From: Girardinichthys multiradiatus | Lineage: Eukaryota > Chordata > Actinopteri > Cyprinodontiformes > Goodeidae | DNA: 64,000 nt | Assembly: GCF_021462225.1 (NCBI RefSeq) | Contig: NC_061817.1 | Location: forward strand, 7,785,327-7,849,326 | Reading direction: 5' to 3' | Shown: positions 44,092 to 55,359 of the stretch, in pieces | Position numbering within the stretch: position 1 is the first letter of the stretch | Layout: each line of letters starts with the position of its first letter | The notes under the pieces: model-generated | The model's database searches: none | Told to the model about the DNA's origin: nothing | What the model saw: only the letters and a program-made list of their open reading frames with translations | Position numbers and translations under genes: made by a program

Positions 44092-45186
44092 TATATGCTT
44101 CAGGAAAGACAGAGCTCTAGGGAGAGAAGGAGGAGTATTAATTTAAATAAAATACCTATTCAACGCCAAAGTGTTATTTATAAATGAGTATATACAGTAT
44201 TGATGAAATGTGTCTGTATAAATGTCTGCCTCTCACCTCGCATGAATTTAATATTGTGGTATGGTATAATGCCCCATCATGTTGCACCTACATTTTTTTT
44301 AAATGCCATTTTAAAAGATTTTAATATAATAGTGAAGTAATCATTCTGGGGGATTTCAATATAAACTGGATGGATAATAAATTGAGAAAGCCACTCAGAG
44401 AACTGACTGTAAAAATTGACTTCCACCAGTTAATTAATGGTCCCTCTCATCTTATTAGAAATAGTCAGACTTTAATCTTTTCAAATAAAACTGATTGAAT
44501 TAAAAAATCTTATAACCTAGTATGCTGCCTATCCGACCACAATATGATTCTGACTGGAAGAAAACTACTTCAAAATTGCTCTGTCAGACATTACAATACA
44601 CCGAAACAGACTATACTACAAATTCCTTGGAAGGATGTAGCCGAATTTGAGGTCGAACTAGTAAAAGTTAATCGGGATGAAGTTTCACACCAGAATCAGA
44701 CAAATAAATGTGACAATAGATTTACTCATAACATTAGTAGTACTGCAAACAAGTTTCTCAAACAACAATGAAGGGACAGAAAAAAAAACAGCTGTCTTGG
44801 TTATCAGATAATGTTTGGTTGTTATTTAAAAAAGGGATTATGCCCTAAACTCTTTTCTTAAGAACAAAAAAAAAAAAAACAAACAAACACACACACATTG
44901 GCTGATCTTTAAAAGCTTGAGAAATAGAGTAGTGAAAGAAATGCATAAATCAAAAGCTTAATATTACATAAATGTTTTATCAGAAGCTAGAGGAAATGGT
45001 AAATTGATCTGGAAACAATTAAATAACCCATTAAATCCCTGTGCTTGTACTAAATACAAATATTAACTTATAATACCTGGAAAAATGATAACTGATCATG
45101 CTCAGCTAGCGACAGTTTTCAATGGCTTCTTCCTTTCACTGGTTAAAGATTTAGCATCACAGTTTCAATCAATTCAAACAGATATG

Positions 45187-45497
45187 CACCTATCTTCAGC
45201 AGTCTATGGGCGAGAGGCAGCGTACACCCTGGACAAGTTGCCAGTCCATTGCAGGGCAACACACAAACAACCATGCACCCACTCATTCATACACCTAAGG
45301 GCAATTTAGAGTGACCAATTAACCTAACAGGCATGTCTTTGGACTGTGGGAGGAAGCCAGAGTACCTGGTGAGAACCCACACATGCACAGGGAGAACATG
45401 CAAACTCCATGCAGAAAGAGCCCCAGCTGGGAATTGAACCTAAGACCTTCTTGTTGCAAGGCAACAGTGCTACCAACTGCACCACCATGCAGCCCTC
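45187..45497 (-). mobile_element. V-SINE inside the LINE, 3' end clipped
   Basis: Minus-strand head with A box TGGTGCAGTTGG and B box GGTTCAATTCC near 45430-45495, an intact V domain, and a body that stops at ATCTTCAGCAGTCTATGGG. The terminal ~45 bp and simple-repeat tail are absent. The LINE segment expected here is also missing, so insertion and a local deletion probably went together. Confidence 0.85.
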
Positions 45498-45581
45498 AAA
45501 ATAATCATATTTGGAAAATAAAATCTTCTGAATGCTCTCCAATATGGATTTAGACACAATCATTCGACAGAGACCACAATA

Positions 45582-47191
45582 CAGGTCCTTCTCAAAATAT
45601 TAGCATATTGTGATAAAGTTCATTATTTTCCATAATGTCATGATGAAAATTTAACATTCATATATTTTAGATTCATTGCACACTAACAGAAATATTTCAG
45701 GTCTTTTATTGTCTTAATACGGATGATTTTGGCATACAGCTCATGAAAACCCAAAATGCCTATCTCACAAAATTAGCATATCATTAAAAGGGTCTCTAAA
45801 CGAGCTATGAACCTAATCATCTGAATCAACGAGTTAACTCTAAACACCTGCAAAAGATTCCTGAGGCCTTTAAAACTCCCAGCCTGGTTCATCACTCAAA
45901 ACCCCAATCATGGGTAAGACTGCCGACCTGACTGCTGTCCAGAAGGCCACTATTGACACCCTCAAGCAAGAGAGTAAGACACAGAAAGAAATTTCTGAAC
46001 GAATAGGCTGTTCCCAGAGTGCTGTATCAAGGCACCTCAGTAGGAAGTCTGTGGGAAGGAAAAGGTGTGGCAGAAAACTTTGCACAACGAGAAGAGGTGA
46101 CCGGACCCTGAGGAAGATTGTGGAGAAGGGCCAATTCTAGACCTTGGGGGACCTGCGGAAGCAGTGGACTTAGTCTGGAGTAGAAACATCCAGAGCCACC
46201 GTGCACAGGCGTGTGCAGGAAATGGGCTACAGGTGCCGCATTCCCCAGGTCAAGCCACTTTTGAACCAGAAACAGTGGCAGAAGCGCCTGACCTGGGCTA
46301 CAGAGAAGCAGCACTGGACTGTTGCTCAGTGGTCCAAAGTACTTTTTTCGGATGAAAGCAAATTCTGCATGTCATTCGGAAATCAAAGTGCCAGAGTCTG
46401 GAGGAAGACTGGGGAGAAGGAAATGCCAAAATGCCAGAAGTCCAGTGTCAAGTACCCACAGTAAGTGATGGTCTGGGGTGTCGTGTCAGCTGCTGGTGTT
46501 GGTCCACTGTGTTTCATCAAGGGCAGGGTCAATGCAGCTAGATATCAGGAGATTTTGGAGCACTTCATGTTTCCATCTGCTGAAAAGCTTTATGGAGATG
46601 AAGATTTCATTTTTCAGCACGACCTGGCACCTGCTCACAGTGTCAAAACCACTGGTAAATGGTTTACTGACCATGGTATCACTGTGCTCAATTGGCCTGC
46701 CAACTCTCCTGACCTGAACCCCATAGAGAATCTGTGGGATATTGTGAAGAGAATGTTGAGAGACTCAAGACCCAACACTCTGGATGAGCTAAAGGCCGCT
46801 ATCGAAGTATCCTGGGCCTCCATAAGACCTCAGCAGTGCCACAGGCTGATTGCCTCCATGCCACGCCGCATTGAAGCAGTCATTTCTGCAAAAGGATTCC
46901 CGACCAAGTATTGAGTGCATAACTGTACATGATTATTTGAAGGTTGACGTTTTTTGTATTAAAAACACTTTTCTTTTATTGGTCGGATGAAATATGCAAA
47001 TTCTGTGAGATAGGAATTTTGGGTTTTCAAGAGCTGTATGCCAAAATCATCCGTATTAAGACAATAAAAGACCTGAAATATTTCAGTTAGTGTGCAATGA
47101 ATCTAAAATATATGAATGTTAAATTTTCATCATGACATTATGGAAAATAATGAACTTTATCACAATATGCTAATATTTTGAGAAGGACCTG
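45582..47191 (+). mobile_element. Full-length Tc1-like transposon (family C, copy 2), inside the LINE
   Basis: 1,610 bp, same length and ends as 26262-27871, flanked by TA at 45580-45581 and 47192-47193. It sits in the LINE reverse transcriptase right after HSTETT. Taking out the element and one TA keeps the LINE phase: the sequence continues to LLERVKQSLNRRQTVGA and FLDLKKAF. Confidence 0.95.
45910..46914 (+). pseudogene. Tc1-type transposase with three in-frame stops
   Basis: 334 codons from the ATG at 45910 (MGKTADLTAV) to the TGA at 46912. Without any indel, three nonsense codons interrupt it: TAG at 46138 (codon 77), TAG at 46171 (codon 88) and TAA at 46462 (codon 185). At the first the sister copy reads CAG. 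The catalytic residues are all kept: D in VLFSDESKF, D in FQHDLAP, E in NPIENLW. It thus differs from copy 1, which has one stop but has lost the first Asp. The terminal repeats could still serve a transposase supplied from elsewhere. Confidence 0.94.
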
Positions 47192-47401
47192 TATGTTAGT
47201 TGCTGGAAAGGGTTAAACAATCACTTAACAGGAGACAAACCGTTGGCGCAGTCTTCCTCGATCTTAAAAAGGCATTTGTCACCATGAATCATAATTTACC
47301 AATCTCATAGCTTTCATTATTTTTTCAGAACGATCTCTGTCTTGGTTTCAGTCATACTTAAATTGTGAACAGTGTGTGGTTACCAGTAATAGTAAATCTT
47401 C

Positions 47402-47764
47402 TGTTACGTCCACCAGGCTCGTTTGGTGGGGTAACATTAAAGGAGACCACACAAGGATTTTCTCACAAAACAAAAGGATTGTTTATTTAAAGAAATGACA
47501 CCTAAAAAGGAATACCTGAAATGAGAAACCAAAATTAATATTAATCAAAGCCCAGAAATAACCAACAATAACCTAAAGCCAAAAACCAACTTTAAAACCA
47601 ATGCAAAAGGGAAGGAATTGCAGGGCAGAGAGCCTCCCTTGTGCTGCATACATGGCAGCTTTGTAGCAGTAGCAGCAATTAGGCCAACCAGCACCACCTG
47701 CTGCAGGCCCATTTCCAAACCCCTGAAAGAAAAAAAAACCCTAAGACCTAACTGGGCCATAACA
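47402..47764 (-). mobile_element. Solo LTR, 363 bp, with 4-bp duplication
   Basis: Read on the minus strand it runs from TGTTATGGCCC to GGACGTAACA, with an AATAAA signal about 70 bp from its end. CTTC flanks it at 47398-47401 and 47765-47768. Removing it and one CTTC rejoins the LINE as SNSKSSFYKIETGIPQ in frame, so the borders are exact. Four-base duplications fit retroviral-type or Bel-type elements; no internal region is present, so recombination between two LTRs left this copy. Confidence 0.88.
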
Positions 47765-48023
47765 CTTCCTTTTACAAAATTGAAACAGGGATTCCTCAAG
47801 GAACTATCTTAGGTCCCATTCCTCTCAGCCTATATGTTAATAGTTCCCCTGAAATTTGTTCTGAAATTAACCTGCAAATGTACTCTGATGACACTATCAT
47901 CTGCGCTACTTGATAAAAACAGTACTTCAGTTAGCAAACAAATGAATAACAGCTTGCAGAGAATATCAACATGGTAAAATTACTCTTAATATAAAGAAAA
48001 CAGTTTATATGCTTTTCAATAAA

Positions 48024-48941
48024 GCCCTTTGTCGCCGGTCCTGTTCATAACTTTTATGGACAGGATTTCTAGACGCAGCCAAGTGCCGGAGGGGGTCTGG
48101 TTTGGGGACCAGTGGATTTCGTCTCTTCTTTTTGCGGATGACGTGGTCCTGCTGGCCCCCTCTAGCCAAGACCTACAGCATGCGCTGTGGCGGTTCGCAG
48201 CCGAGTGTGAAGCGGCTGGGATGAGGATCAGCTCCTCCAAGTCCGAGGCCATGGTACTCGACCGGAAAAGGGTCGCTTGTCCTCTTCAGGTTGGAGGGGA
48301 GTTCCTGCCTCAAGTGGAGGAGTTTAAGTATCTCGGGGTCTTGTTCACGAGTGAGGGAAGAATGGAGCGGGAGATTGACAGACGGATCGGTGCAGCTGCC
48401 ACAGTAATGGGGGCGCTGTGCCGGTCCATTGTGGTGAAGAGAGAGCTGAGCCGAAAAGCAAAGCTCTCAATTTACTGGTCGGTCTACGTTCCTACCCTCA
48501 CCTATGGCCATGAACTTTGGGTCATGACCGAAAGAACGAGATCACGGATACAAGCGGCTGAAATGAGCTTCCTCCGTAGGGTGGCCGGGCACTCCCTTAG
48601 AGATAGGGTGAGGAGGTCGGCCATCCGGGAGGGGCTCGGAGTAGGGCCGCTGCTCCTCCACATTGAGAGGAGCCAGTTGAGGTGGCTCGGGCATCTATAC
48701 CGGATGCCTCCTGGACGCCTTCCTCGGGAGGTGTTCCAGGCACGTCCCACCGGGAGGAGGCCCAGGGGACGGCCCAGGACACACTGGAGGGACTATGTCT
48801 CTCGGCTGGCCTGGGAACGCCTTGGGCTCCCCCTGGAGGAGCTGCAGGAGGTGTCTGGAGAGAGGGACGTCTGGGCGTCTCTGCTGAGTCTGCTGCCCCC
48901 GCGACCCGGTCCTGGATAAGCGGAAGACGACGAACGAACGA
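48024..48941 (+). mobile_element. 5'-truncated RTE-like LINE inside the older LINE
   Basis: Starts mid-gene at TTTGTCGCCGGTCCTG and ends with a CGAACGAACGAAA tail. The older LINE's reading (NIKKTVYMLFN) stops at its left border and resumes to the right (WINGDPVEQV). A target duplication is not clear. Opposite-strand 3' end of the same family lies at 36968-37170. Confidence 0.88.
48029..48919 (+). CDS. C-terminal half of an RTE-like reverse transcriptase (truncated but open)
   Basis: 296 codons with no stop to the TAA at 48917. It has the RT catalytic box FADDVVLLAP (about residues 35-44), then the thumb-type sequence FKYLGVLFTSEG and YWSVYVPTLTYGHELW. An arginine-rich tail follows (RWLGHLYRMPPGRLPREVF, GRRPRGRPRTHWRDYVS), ending LLPPRPGPG. 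The endonuclease and the RT fingers are missing because of 5' truncation, so it could not work alone. The codon at the nominal start is in the middle of the original protein, so it is not a true start. Absence of any stop suggests it arrived well after the surrounding LINE decayed. The exact LINE clade (RTE or a relative) is inferred from the FADD box. Confidence 0.82.
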   Translation: MSPVLFITFMDRISRRSQVPEGVWFGDQWISSLLFADDVVLLAPSSQDLQHALWRFAAECEAAGMRISSSKSEAMVLDRKRVACPLQVGGEFLPQVEEFKYLGVLFTSEGRMEREIDRRIGAAATVMGALCRSIVVKRELSRKAKLSIYWSVYVPTLTYGHELWVMTERTRSRIQAAEMSFLRRVAGHSLRDRVRRSAIREGLGVGPLLLHIERSQLRWLGHLYRMPPGRLPREVFQARPTGRRPRGRPRTHWRDYVSRLAWERLGLPLEELQEVSGERDVWASLLSLLPPRPGPG

Positions 48942-49661
48942 AAACTCCATCACAGTCCTTGCATATTTGGATCAACGGGGATCCAGTTGAACAAGTATCA
49001 CAGGAAAAATACTTAGGAATAATTTTGGATGCTCATTTAAATTTTAAAAGCCATGTTGATAAATTCTGCAAAATTGTTAGAACAAACATAAATTGTTTTA
49101 AAATTATTAGAAAATGTTTAACACTTCACTGTGCAGAGATGTTCTTCAACTCAATGATTCTTTCACATCTGTCTAACGGAGTTACTGTCTGGTCACAGAC
49201 TAACCAAACTATACTCAAACTTTTGGAAAATCTCCACAATCAGGCCTTGAAGCTTTATTTTAAAAGCCAATCAGATTTCCTCATTGTTATATTCTGGCTA
49301 AATCTGGTAATCTGGATTTTTCCAATTTTATAAATTTTTTAAAATTGCTTTTTTTAATGTTTAAATGGACTTGCACCCAAACCATTAAGCAACTGCATAC
49401 ATGTATACGGGAACTGCAGGAAAATAGCAGCTCTACGAGTGCGGCTTTAAACGGCAACTGTAAGGTTCCCTCCCGTAGAACCACTTTTGCTCAAAGTACT
49501 CTCTCTCTGAGAGGATCTGCAATTTGGAACATACTCCCTGTTAACTTAAAGTCTATGAATGGCTTCAGTAAGTTTAAAAAACTAAACTCTGGCTATGTCA
49601 AAACCAGCATTGTACCCACACCTATTGTCAGGTTTTTCATTTATCTTTTAATTGTATATAT

Positions 49662-49747
<86 letters not shown>
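49662..49747. repeat. Compound (CA)n(TA)n microsatellite
   Basis: CA repeats to 49680, then a TA run of about 33 units. It directly follows the LINE C-terminus and may have grown from the LINE tail. Confidence 0.97.
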
Positions 49748-49750
<3 letters not shown>

Positions 49751-49960
49751 TTGATCAACTGAGTGGTCACCCAACTGCTCATGTGGTGGCATGGGGGTTG
49801 ATGTTTGGTTCACTGGACTATACATGCCGGTGGGTTGTTGGTGGCCATGCTGTTGGTGCATTGCAGGCAAAAGTTGCTGCAGACCATTCTGCATCACTGA
49901 CACAGGTCGTTCTGCTGCCCGAGGATTTGATGTAATAAACTAATGGCCAGCCATTCTCCA
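49748..49960. other. Segment open on both strands, identity unknown
   Basis: The minus strand (49903 downward) reads VMQNGLQQLLPAMHQQHGHQ and continues Q/P/H-rich without a stop up to the TA repeat. The plus strand also stays open (GHPTAHVVAWG to VLLPEDLM) and stops at 49933. Neither matches a family I know. It may be a transposon-derived scrap, a LINE-carried flank, or a stray exon. Confidence 0.3.
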
Positions 49961-52900
49961 TCAGACATTTCTGCTAGTGAGCAGAATATTTGGTTCCACC
50001 AATAACAGCAAGTCATTCAGTTCCTGAATAAGCAAGAAAACTGTCCCAAGTCTATCAAACTACCATCACAATGTTAATTGTTAAAAGTAACACAGCATTT
50101 GGCTGTGTTACCTTTAAGTTTAAACTGGTGTAAATAAAGTTCTAGTCAGTCCATAGATTTACCTAAACGTTTTGAGCCTTGCAGTACTTTAGGGGTCTGT
50201 GTTCTTTGAGTTCCACATTCCACATTTGAGGCTCCACATTCCCCCACACAAAAAGGCAGAACGTTTGAAACTTAAAAAAGTTCTAGTTCAAGTTCAGGTT
50301 TTGTATGTATCTCAGGTATCTTTGCATGATGTTACAATATTTTGATGATCTCAAATACATAAGTGTGTGTAAAAGAGCAAAACAAATTAAAGAGGGCATA
50401 TAGGTCATATAGTTTTCACAGCAATATAGTTGTCTTCATTAAAAAAAATGTGTGAGAACGTTTTTATCGGCAGTGACGAACTTTATATCTCTGCAAAATA
50501 TAAGTGGTGCTTCTTCTGGTGGTACACAACCTACAACTGGAAAGACTGGTCATCCTGACCAGAGCCCTGTAATAACACATTGTATTGCTGGTCCACTGAG
50601 AAAAAGATCAATTTCACAGCATTGCAGGCTGTAGGGATAATGAGGCTTTTCCATTGATCAGAGTTCAATTGAGTGGCAGCAATGGGCTGAGAAAGGGAGA
50701 ACAAACTATCGAAGTCAGCTGGTTCACTGAGGCTTCACATTCTCAGTTCTCCATTCCTCATCAAAAAGTTCTAACTTTCTGTACATCACTGTTCCTAGCC
50801 CTATTGTGTGTCACCATACCTGCTTCATCCTATGCTAAAGACTTCAGATGCTGTTACATTGGGGTTGTCATTGTTGCTCTCTGAGTACATAGGCTGCTAG
50901 AAACGATAAAGCTGGATGATAATGTCTGCCAGCGCTGTGGTCAATCCCACCCTTTCAATTTACAATCTAATTTGGTCTCAGACACTCAAAATTTCCTGTG
51001 TGACACGCATTCATGCTGGCAAAGAGATGGACTCTAATGCACACATTCCCAATCCACAAAGGCAAATTGTTGAACGGTACTCTCAAGCATCATCTGTCTC
51101 TTCCTTCTCTTGACTTTTTCTTTAGGCGTCCTCTTATCTCTCCATTCATCTTTCTCTCTGTTTTGCTCTCCTGCCTACAGCACTCCAGGTAAAACTTTAT
51201 CATTGTAATACAAAATCACCATTCTGGCTGTGTAGACCAGGTAATTGATCCTCCTCTCTGAGGTTTTTTGTTTTCTTCAATTACACCCTGTCAGGATGCT
51301 GACAATGAGAGAAATACAAAAAAGCTCACAATTTTCTCTCCATTTGTCAATGTGTGGAAAGATGGATGAAGAATCATCGTGGTTACTTTGTTCTGGTTTT
51401 ACATCAAAGACATTACAGCTTAGCAGCACAATACATTTTGAGCATGGTGTGGTAACCGGTCTGTACTTTCATAATCAGGAACTACTTTAAAGAAGAACTT
51501 GTAGGTAAAGCTAGACCCATCTTACACCCAAACAGTGTATTGTAAAATGATTTCTTCTGTCCACATAAGCATCAATTTTAAAGTTTTGCTAAATATTCCC
51601 AGTTGAATTGTAACACATGAATACTCCACCCATTTTCTCAAAATACACAAATCATATTTCTAAAGCAATAACTTAATAGTTAATGGGACATTCAGATAAA
51701 TGTCTTTGAACAAGAAAGTCAATGCTTAATTGATAACGTATGCACATTTAAAGATTACTTAAAGATACTGGAAAATTACAATAGCAAAAATAGTCTACAT
51801 GTTGTGCTACATGATGTGCTCTCAGTCTAAAAGGAAAAACACCAAACCAGGGGTCACCATTTTTGCAAGACCCTGTAAAAGTTTTTTTTATTTTTGCATG
51901 GAAGGGTATTGTGTGCCAACAGCAATTTTCAAATTGGTAGATTTTATGTCTAATACTCTACTTTTCACTGTGATATTCAGTCAAAATTGTTATTGCTGTT
52001 ATTATTGTGGTCAGAGAGTTTATGTTAGACTCAGCATTATGGGTAATTTGGTTCCAAAGAACAAAAAGCGAGTGAAATACCCCCAAGAAAAGATGCTATT
52101 GTGTTTTGTGCCCTGTAACACCGGATAAATACACACATACACACACACACGTGTAATCGTGAAAGTACACTTTCTGAGGAGTGTGTGCTATCTCCTACTC
52201 ATCTTTTTCAAAGATGTCATCACAAGATGTCGACGCATGTGCATCCCCTTCTCACAAAAAGGTCACTTTCAATTTAAATTAAGCAACGGTGACTGCAATG
52301 AGAAGGGATTGGTTGTAAAGCAAATGGGAAATGATGATGGTGAGACGCAAAAGCAAAACGAAAGAAATGAGTTGATGTTTCTTGGATTTTTTGGGGGACT
52401 AACTAAGAAGGAGGCTTTACATTTGTTTTATTGTTAATCCTTTTGAGTTTCTCTCTCAAACAAAAACAGAATGGTTGCCAGAAAACACAGAAGAAAAATG
52501 GTATAGAAATGGAGAGACTGATGTTATTAAACTACCATCCTGCTAATAAAATACAAGTTACACAGCATTGCAACCCAGCTCTTGGCAGCTCTACTCAGAC
52601 AATAATCAGTGCCTGTTAGTGCGCACAAGAGTGACCCTCCAGGGTCACACACCCTTAGGTAATGGCTCCATTAGGAAGACAAAGAGATGCCTTCCTGGCT
52701 CAAACAGCATCATTCTCTCCATATCTGCTTCCTCTCTCTTTTTCTTATCCCTGCCGTCTTTTTCCTATCACCTTAATCTCTAACGTTCTGTCCTCTGAGT
52801 CTTTCTGTCACTACATCTCTTCATCTTGCTCCCATTGTGACACACACGCATGTATGACATAAAGAGACAGCAGCGCAACAAGATGTGTCCTGTCAGTTGG

Positions 52901-54196
52901 CTCATCAATCTATCATGTGCAATTTCATCAGGCTGACCTAAGAGTGCATCCTTATGCATGTGCTCTGGTCCCTGTGTGCACATGCATAAACAAGAGCAAC
53001 CTTGTAATGGAGACGGTTATTAACCCTCTCACCCTCTTACTGTTATCTCTCCCCCCATTTATCTCCTGAGTGCGTGCATGATGTAGGTGGATGTGTGGCT
53101 CTCGTTCATCTTAATAACTCAGCTGTCTATCTCAGTTCTGAAGAGGTTGTTTGAGGACCTGAAACCATTTACAGTGGTGATTACGACAGTCATTTAACAA
53201 TCTCAAGTGCTGCTTCTTTGTAGTTCTTTCCAAGAAAGAGATATTAATTGCCTTTTAAATGTCAGTTTTCAAATTGGTCTGAAAGTCAAGATGAAAATAG
53301 GTCACTATGAGAACTTATTAAATGAATCCAAATATGACCAAATAACTACATTCAGATATTTTCAACATTGATGGGTGTACGATGTGTTTTTGTTCAAACA
53401 AAGGTTGAAAAAAGTCATGAAAACGTTTCAACCCATAAACACACGAAAGGCCAAATCTGGAGACAATGTAAATAAATGAAAATAATTTTGATTTATGACT
53501 TATTTTTTTGTACATGGACATGAACATATGTGCATTAAGAAAATAGAGATTTACAGCATTTTAGAAAATGGTTGAACAGTTTTAGCGCAAATGAAAAGTC
53601 TGTGAAAAGTGTGTCTCAAATTTACTTAATCTTTTTTTTTTATATCTGCTTTTACAACAACTTTGGCTTTCTTTTCTCATGTTAACTCTATTTTCATGTT
53701 AATTCATTGTTTATTTGGTTGCTTTAGGCATCTAGGCTTCTGTGTTTTGGTTTAGACATCAGAAAGGATGTTGCAGGAATAAAAATAGTTATAGTTTTAA
53801 AATAAAAGCTCTGGCAATTAGGGCTTTGGGTATTGAATATTTTATAAACCAAAGTATCCTCAAAAAATCTTTGATTAATTGAATAATTTTCTAAGCCATC
53901 TACTCAAATCAATAACTGTTCTCCATCTGTGCTGCCTTACACACCTAGGTTGACCACCATCTACAGTCCACTTAGAAGAACCTCTTTTCAAGTCATCTGC
54001 ATTCCATTTCAAAAGCTAAGGGAAATCTTTGGCTTACATACCTTTGACAAGAAATTATATTTTAGGACATCTGTACCATAAAGTTAAAGACTTTTGTTCA
54101 TTCTCACAAGATGTCTCAGCCCAGCAACTTGTGAATACTTTATAATAATGTGTCAGCATCAATACAATTTGTCTAAATTTCTTCTTGGAGGTTGTT
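49961..54196. other. No gene recognised
   Basis: Over 4 kb without a defensible exon, RNA gene or transposon end. A short CA-rich patch lies at 52131-52151 and a T run at 53630-53641. Confidence 0.55.
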
Positions 54197-54201
54197 GAAA
54201 G

Positions 54202-54606
54202 TGTCATGGAGTGACATTTTGGACTTTGTGGGTTCTTTGATGGTTCATTTTGTAATTTAGATTTTCCTTATGGCTCTTTGTTTATTTCTTAGGTTATTGT
54301 TTCTATGTTCCCCTCTAGTTTCTCTGTTTACTTTAGTTCATAGTTATTCTAGTTCTTTATTTCCTCTGATTTATTCTCTTGCTTAGTTTGTGTTTTCTGT
54401 CCTTTCACTCTTCCTCAGCCTTTGTATTTGTTTCACCTGTTTGTTTTTGCCAAAGTACCTGCAGTGTTTTTAAAGTTTTGGATTTTGTCTCTGGATTCAT
54501 ACCTGCAGTGTTTTTGTTACGTTTTGACCTTTTTTAAGAATAAACTATGATGCGGCTACCGAGCTCTTGTCTGCGCTTTGGTCCGACCCAAGATCCTTCT
54601 TCGACA
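54202..54606 (+). mobile_element. Solo LTR of a Ty3/gypsy element
   Basis: 405 bp from TGTCATGGAGTG to CTTCGACA, flanked by a perfect 5-bp duplication GAAAG at 54197-54201 and 54607-54611. It has AATAAA at about 54539-54544 followed by a GC-richer end (GCGGCTACCGAGCTC), the layout of fish gypsy LTRs. It differs in sequence from the LTR at 9771, so it is another family. Confidence 0.88.
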
Positions 54607-54856
54607 GAAAGTCTCTGAGAAGTTGCTTGGGGCTTCCATAGTGTTCCATCTGTGGCAGATATACAGGTCCTCTTTTGAAGGTTTTCCAATTTAAATCTGT
54701 ATTACTGTTTGCTCAAGGTGATCCATGAATTTTTAACTGCTTCTTCCTTCAATAATAAAGTCCACGCATAAAACTATCTTAAAAAGAAATGTCCCCCTTC
54801 CACCCAGTTACTGTTGATGTGTTACTGTTATGCTAGGATACCAGAGATTATTCTCA

Positions 54857-55060
54857 GGCTGCAAGTTGGCACAGTTGTTAGCACTGTTACCTCACAAGAA
54901 AAAGATCCTAGGTGCATTTGTTGGTTTTCCCCAGTTACTCTGGCTTCCTCCCACAGTCCAAAAAATGTACGTTAGGTGAATTGGTCTCCTTAAATTGCCC
55001 TTAGAAGTGGGCGTGGATGGGTTTTTTGCCGTGTGTCTCTGTATCAGCCTGTAATGGACT
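54857..55060 (+). mobile_element. Degraded V-SINE
   Basis: Worn tRNA-like head (GGCTGCAAGTTGGCACAG), then CTTCCTCCCACAGTCC and TTAAATTGCCCTTAG of the V-SINE body in correct order. About half the V domain is missing and the tail is unclear. Confidence 0.65.
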
Positions 55061-55359
55061 GTACAAATCTCAACCGATGAATATAGGGCTGTGGATCAGC
55101 CCGCTATGACTATGCGGGTAAGGGTTGTTTGCTTATCGTTTTTTTTTTCATATAGTTCCAAACTGTTGACAGTTTGGGACAGGGGTGTTTGTTTCTAGGA
55201 TGTTTTTAATTTTCTCCAGTCTTTCTCCATCACACTTAAATTAAACAAACACAACCACATTAAATGTCCCTGTGAAGAATGTGACCACTAAATAAAACAT
55301 AGTTGAGGTAAATATTTGCAAATTATTTCCTGAATTCAATTATTTGAATAGCTTTGTCC

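Larger units (their letters stand above)
42690..44770 (+). pseudogene. LINE APE-type endonuclease, split by a Tc1 element
   Basis: Before the Tc1 insertion, 42895-43014 reads RSLMPRCEVIRTQLVGS, then SETWLTDNIP in another frame, then VPGY. After it, from 44094, the sequence continues CFRKDRALGREGGVLI. The active-site phrases GDFN (about 44351) and SDHN (about 44536) follow. Several stops (for example near 44187 and 44495) and shifts break the frame. The domain would nick target DNA to prime reverse transcription. With the Tc1 element and one TA removed, the junction reads straight through as PGYICFRKDR, proof that it was coding when hit. Confidence 0.88.
42242..49645 (+). mobile_element. L2/CR1-type LINE carrying five nested insertions
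   Basis: A non-LTR retrotransposon read on the plus strand: an N-terminal 2A-like peptide, an APE-type endonuclease (LVGS, SETWLTDNIP, GDFNINW, SDHN), a reverse transcriptase (YGFRHNHSTET, FLDLKKAF, GIPQGTILGP, YSDDT) and a C-terminal end (IWNILPVNLKSM). The motif set is that of the jockey/CR1/L2 group. It is interrupted at 43015-44091, 45187-45497, 45582-47191, 47402-47764 and 48024-48941. Without these, the LINE would be about 3.1 kb, shorter than full length, so RT domains 0-2 are also partly lost. Many stops and shifts make it dead. Confidence 0.9.
45060..49645 (+). pseudogene. LINE reverse transcriptase and C-terminus, in five pieces
   Basis: Pieces: 45060-45186 (FNGFFLSLVKDL), 45498-45581 (LQYGFRHNHSTETT), 47194-47401 (VGAVFLDLKKAF and on to VTSNSKSS), 47769-48023 (YKIETGIPQGTILGP, MYSDDTII, LNIKKTVYMLFN) and 48942-49645 (WINGDPVEQV, KYLGIILDAHLNF, then SALNGNCKVPSRRTT and IWNILPVNLKSM). 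The palm keeps the first catalytic Asp in FLDL; the YADD box reads YSDD. Stops occur (for example TAG just after the Tc1 at 47197 and near 47911). Between the first two pieces about 100 codons are missing. The enzyme would copy LINE RNA at nicked DNA; this copy cannot. Confidence 0.88.

Noticed and set aside
49637..49903. Tyr-Ile repeat protein
   Set aside because: The repeated YI codons are a translated TA microsatellite. The same applies at 36914-37239.
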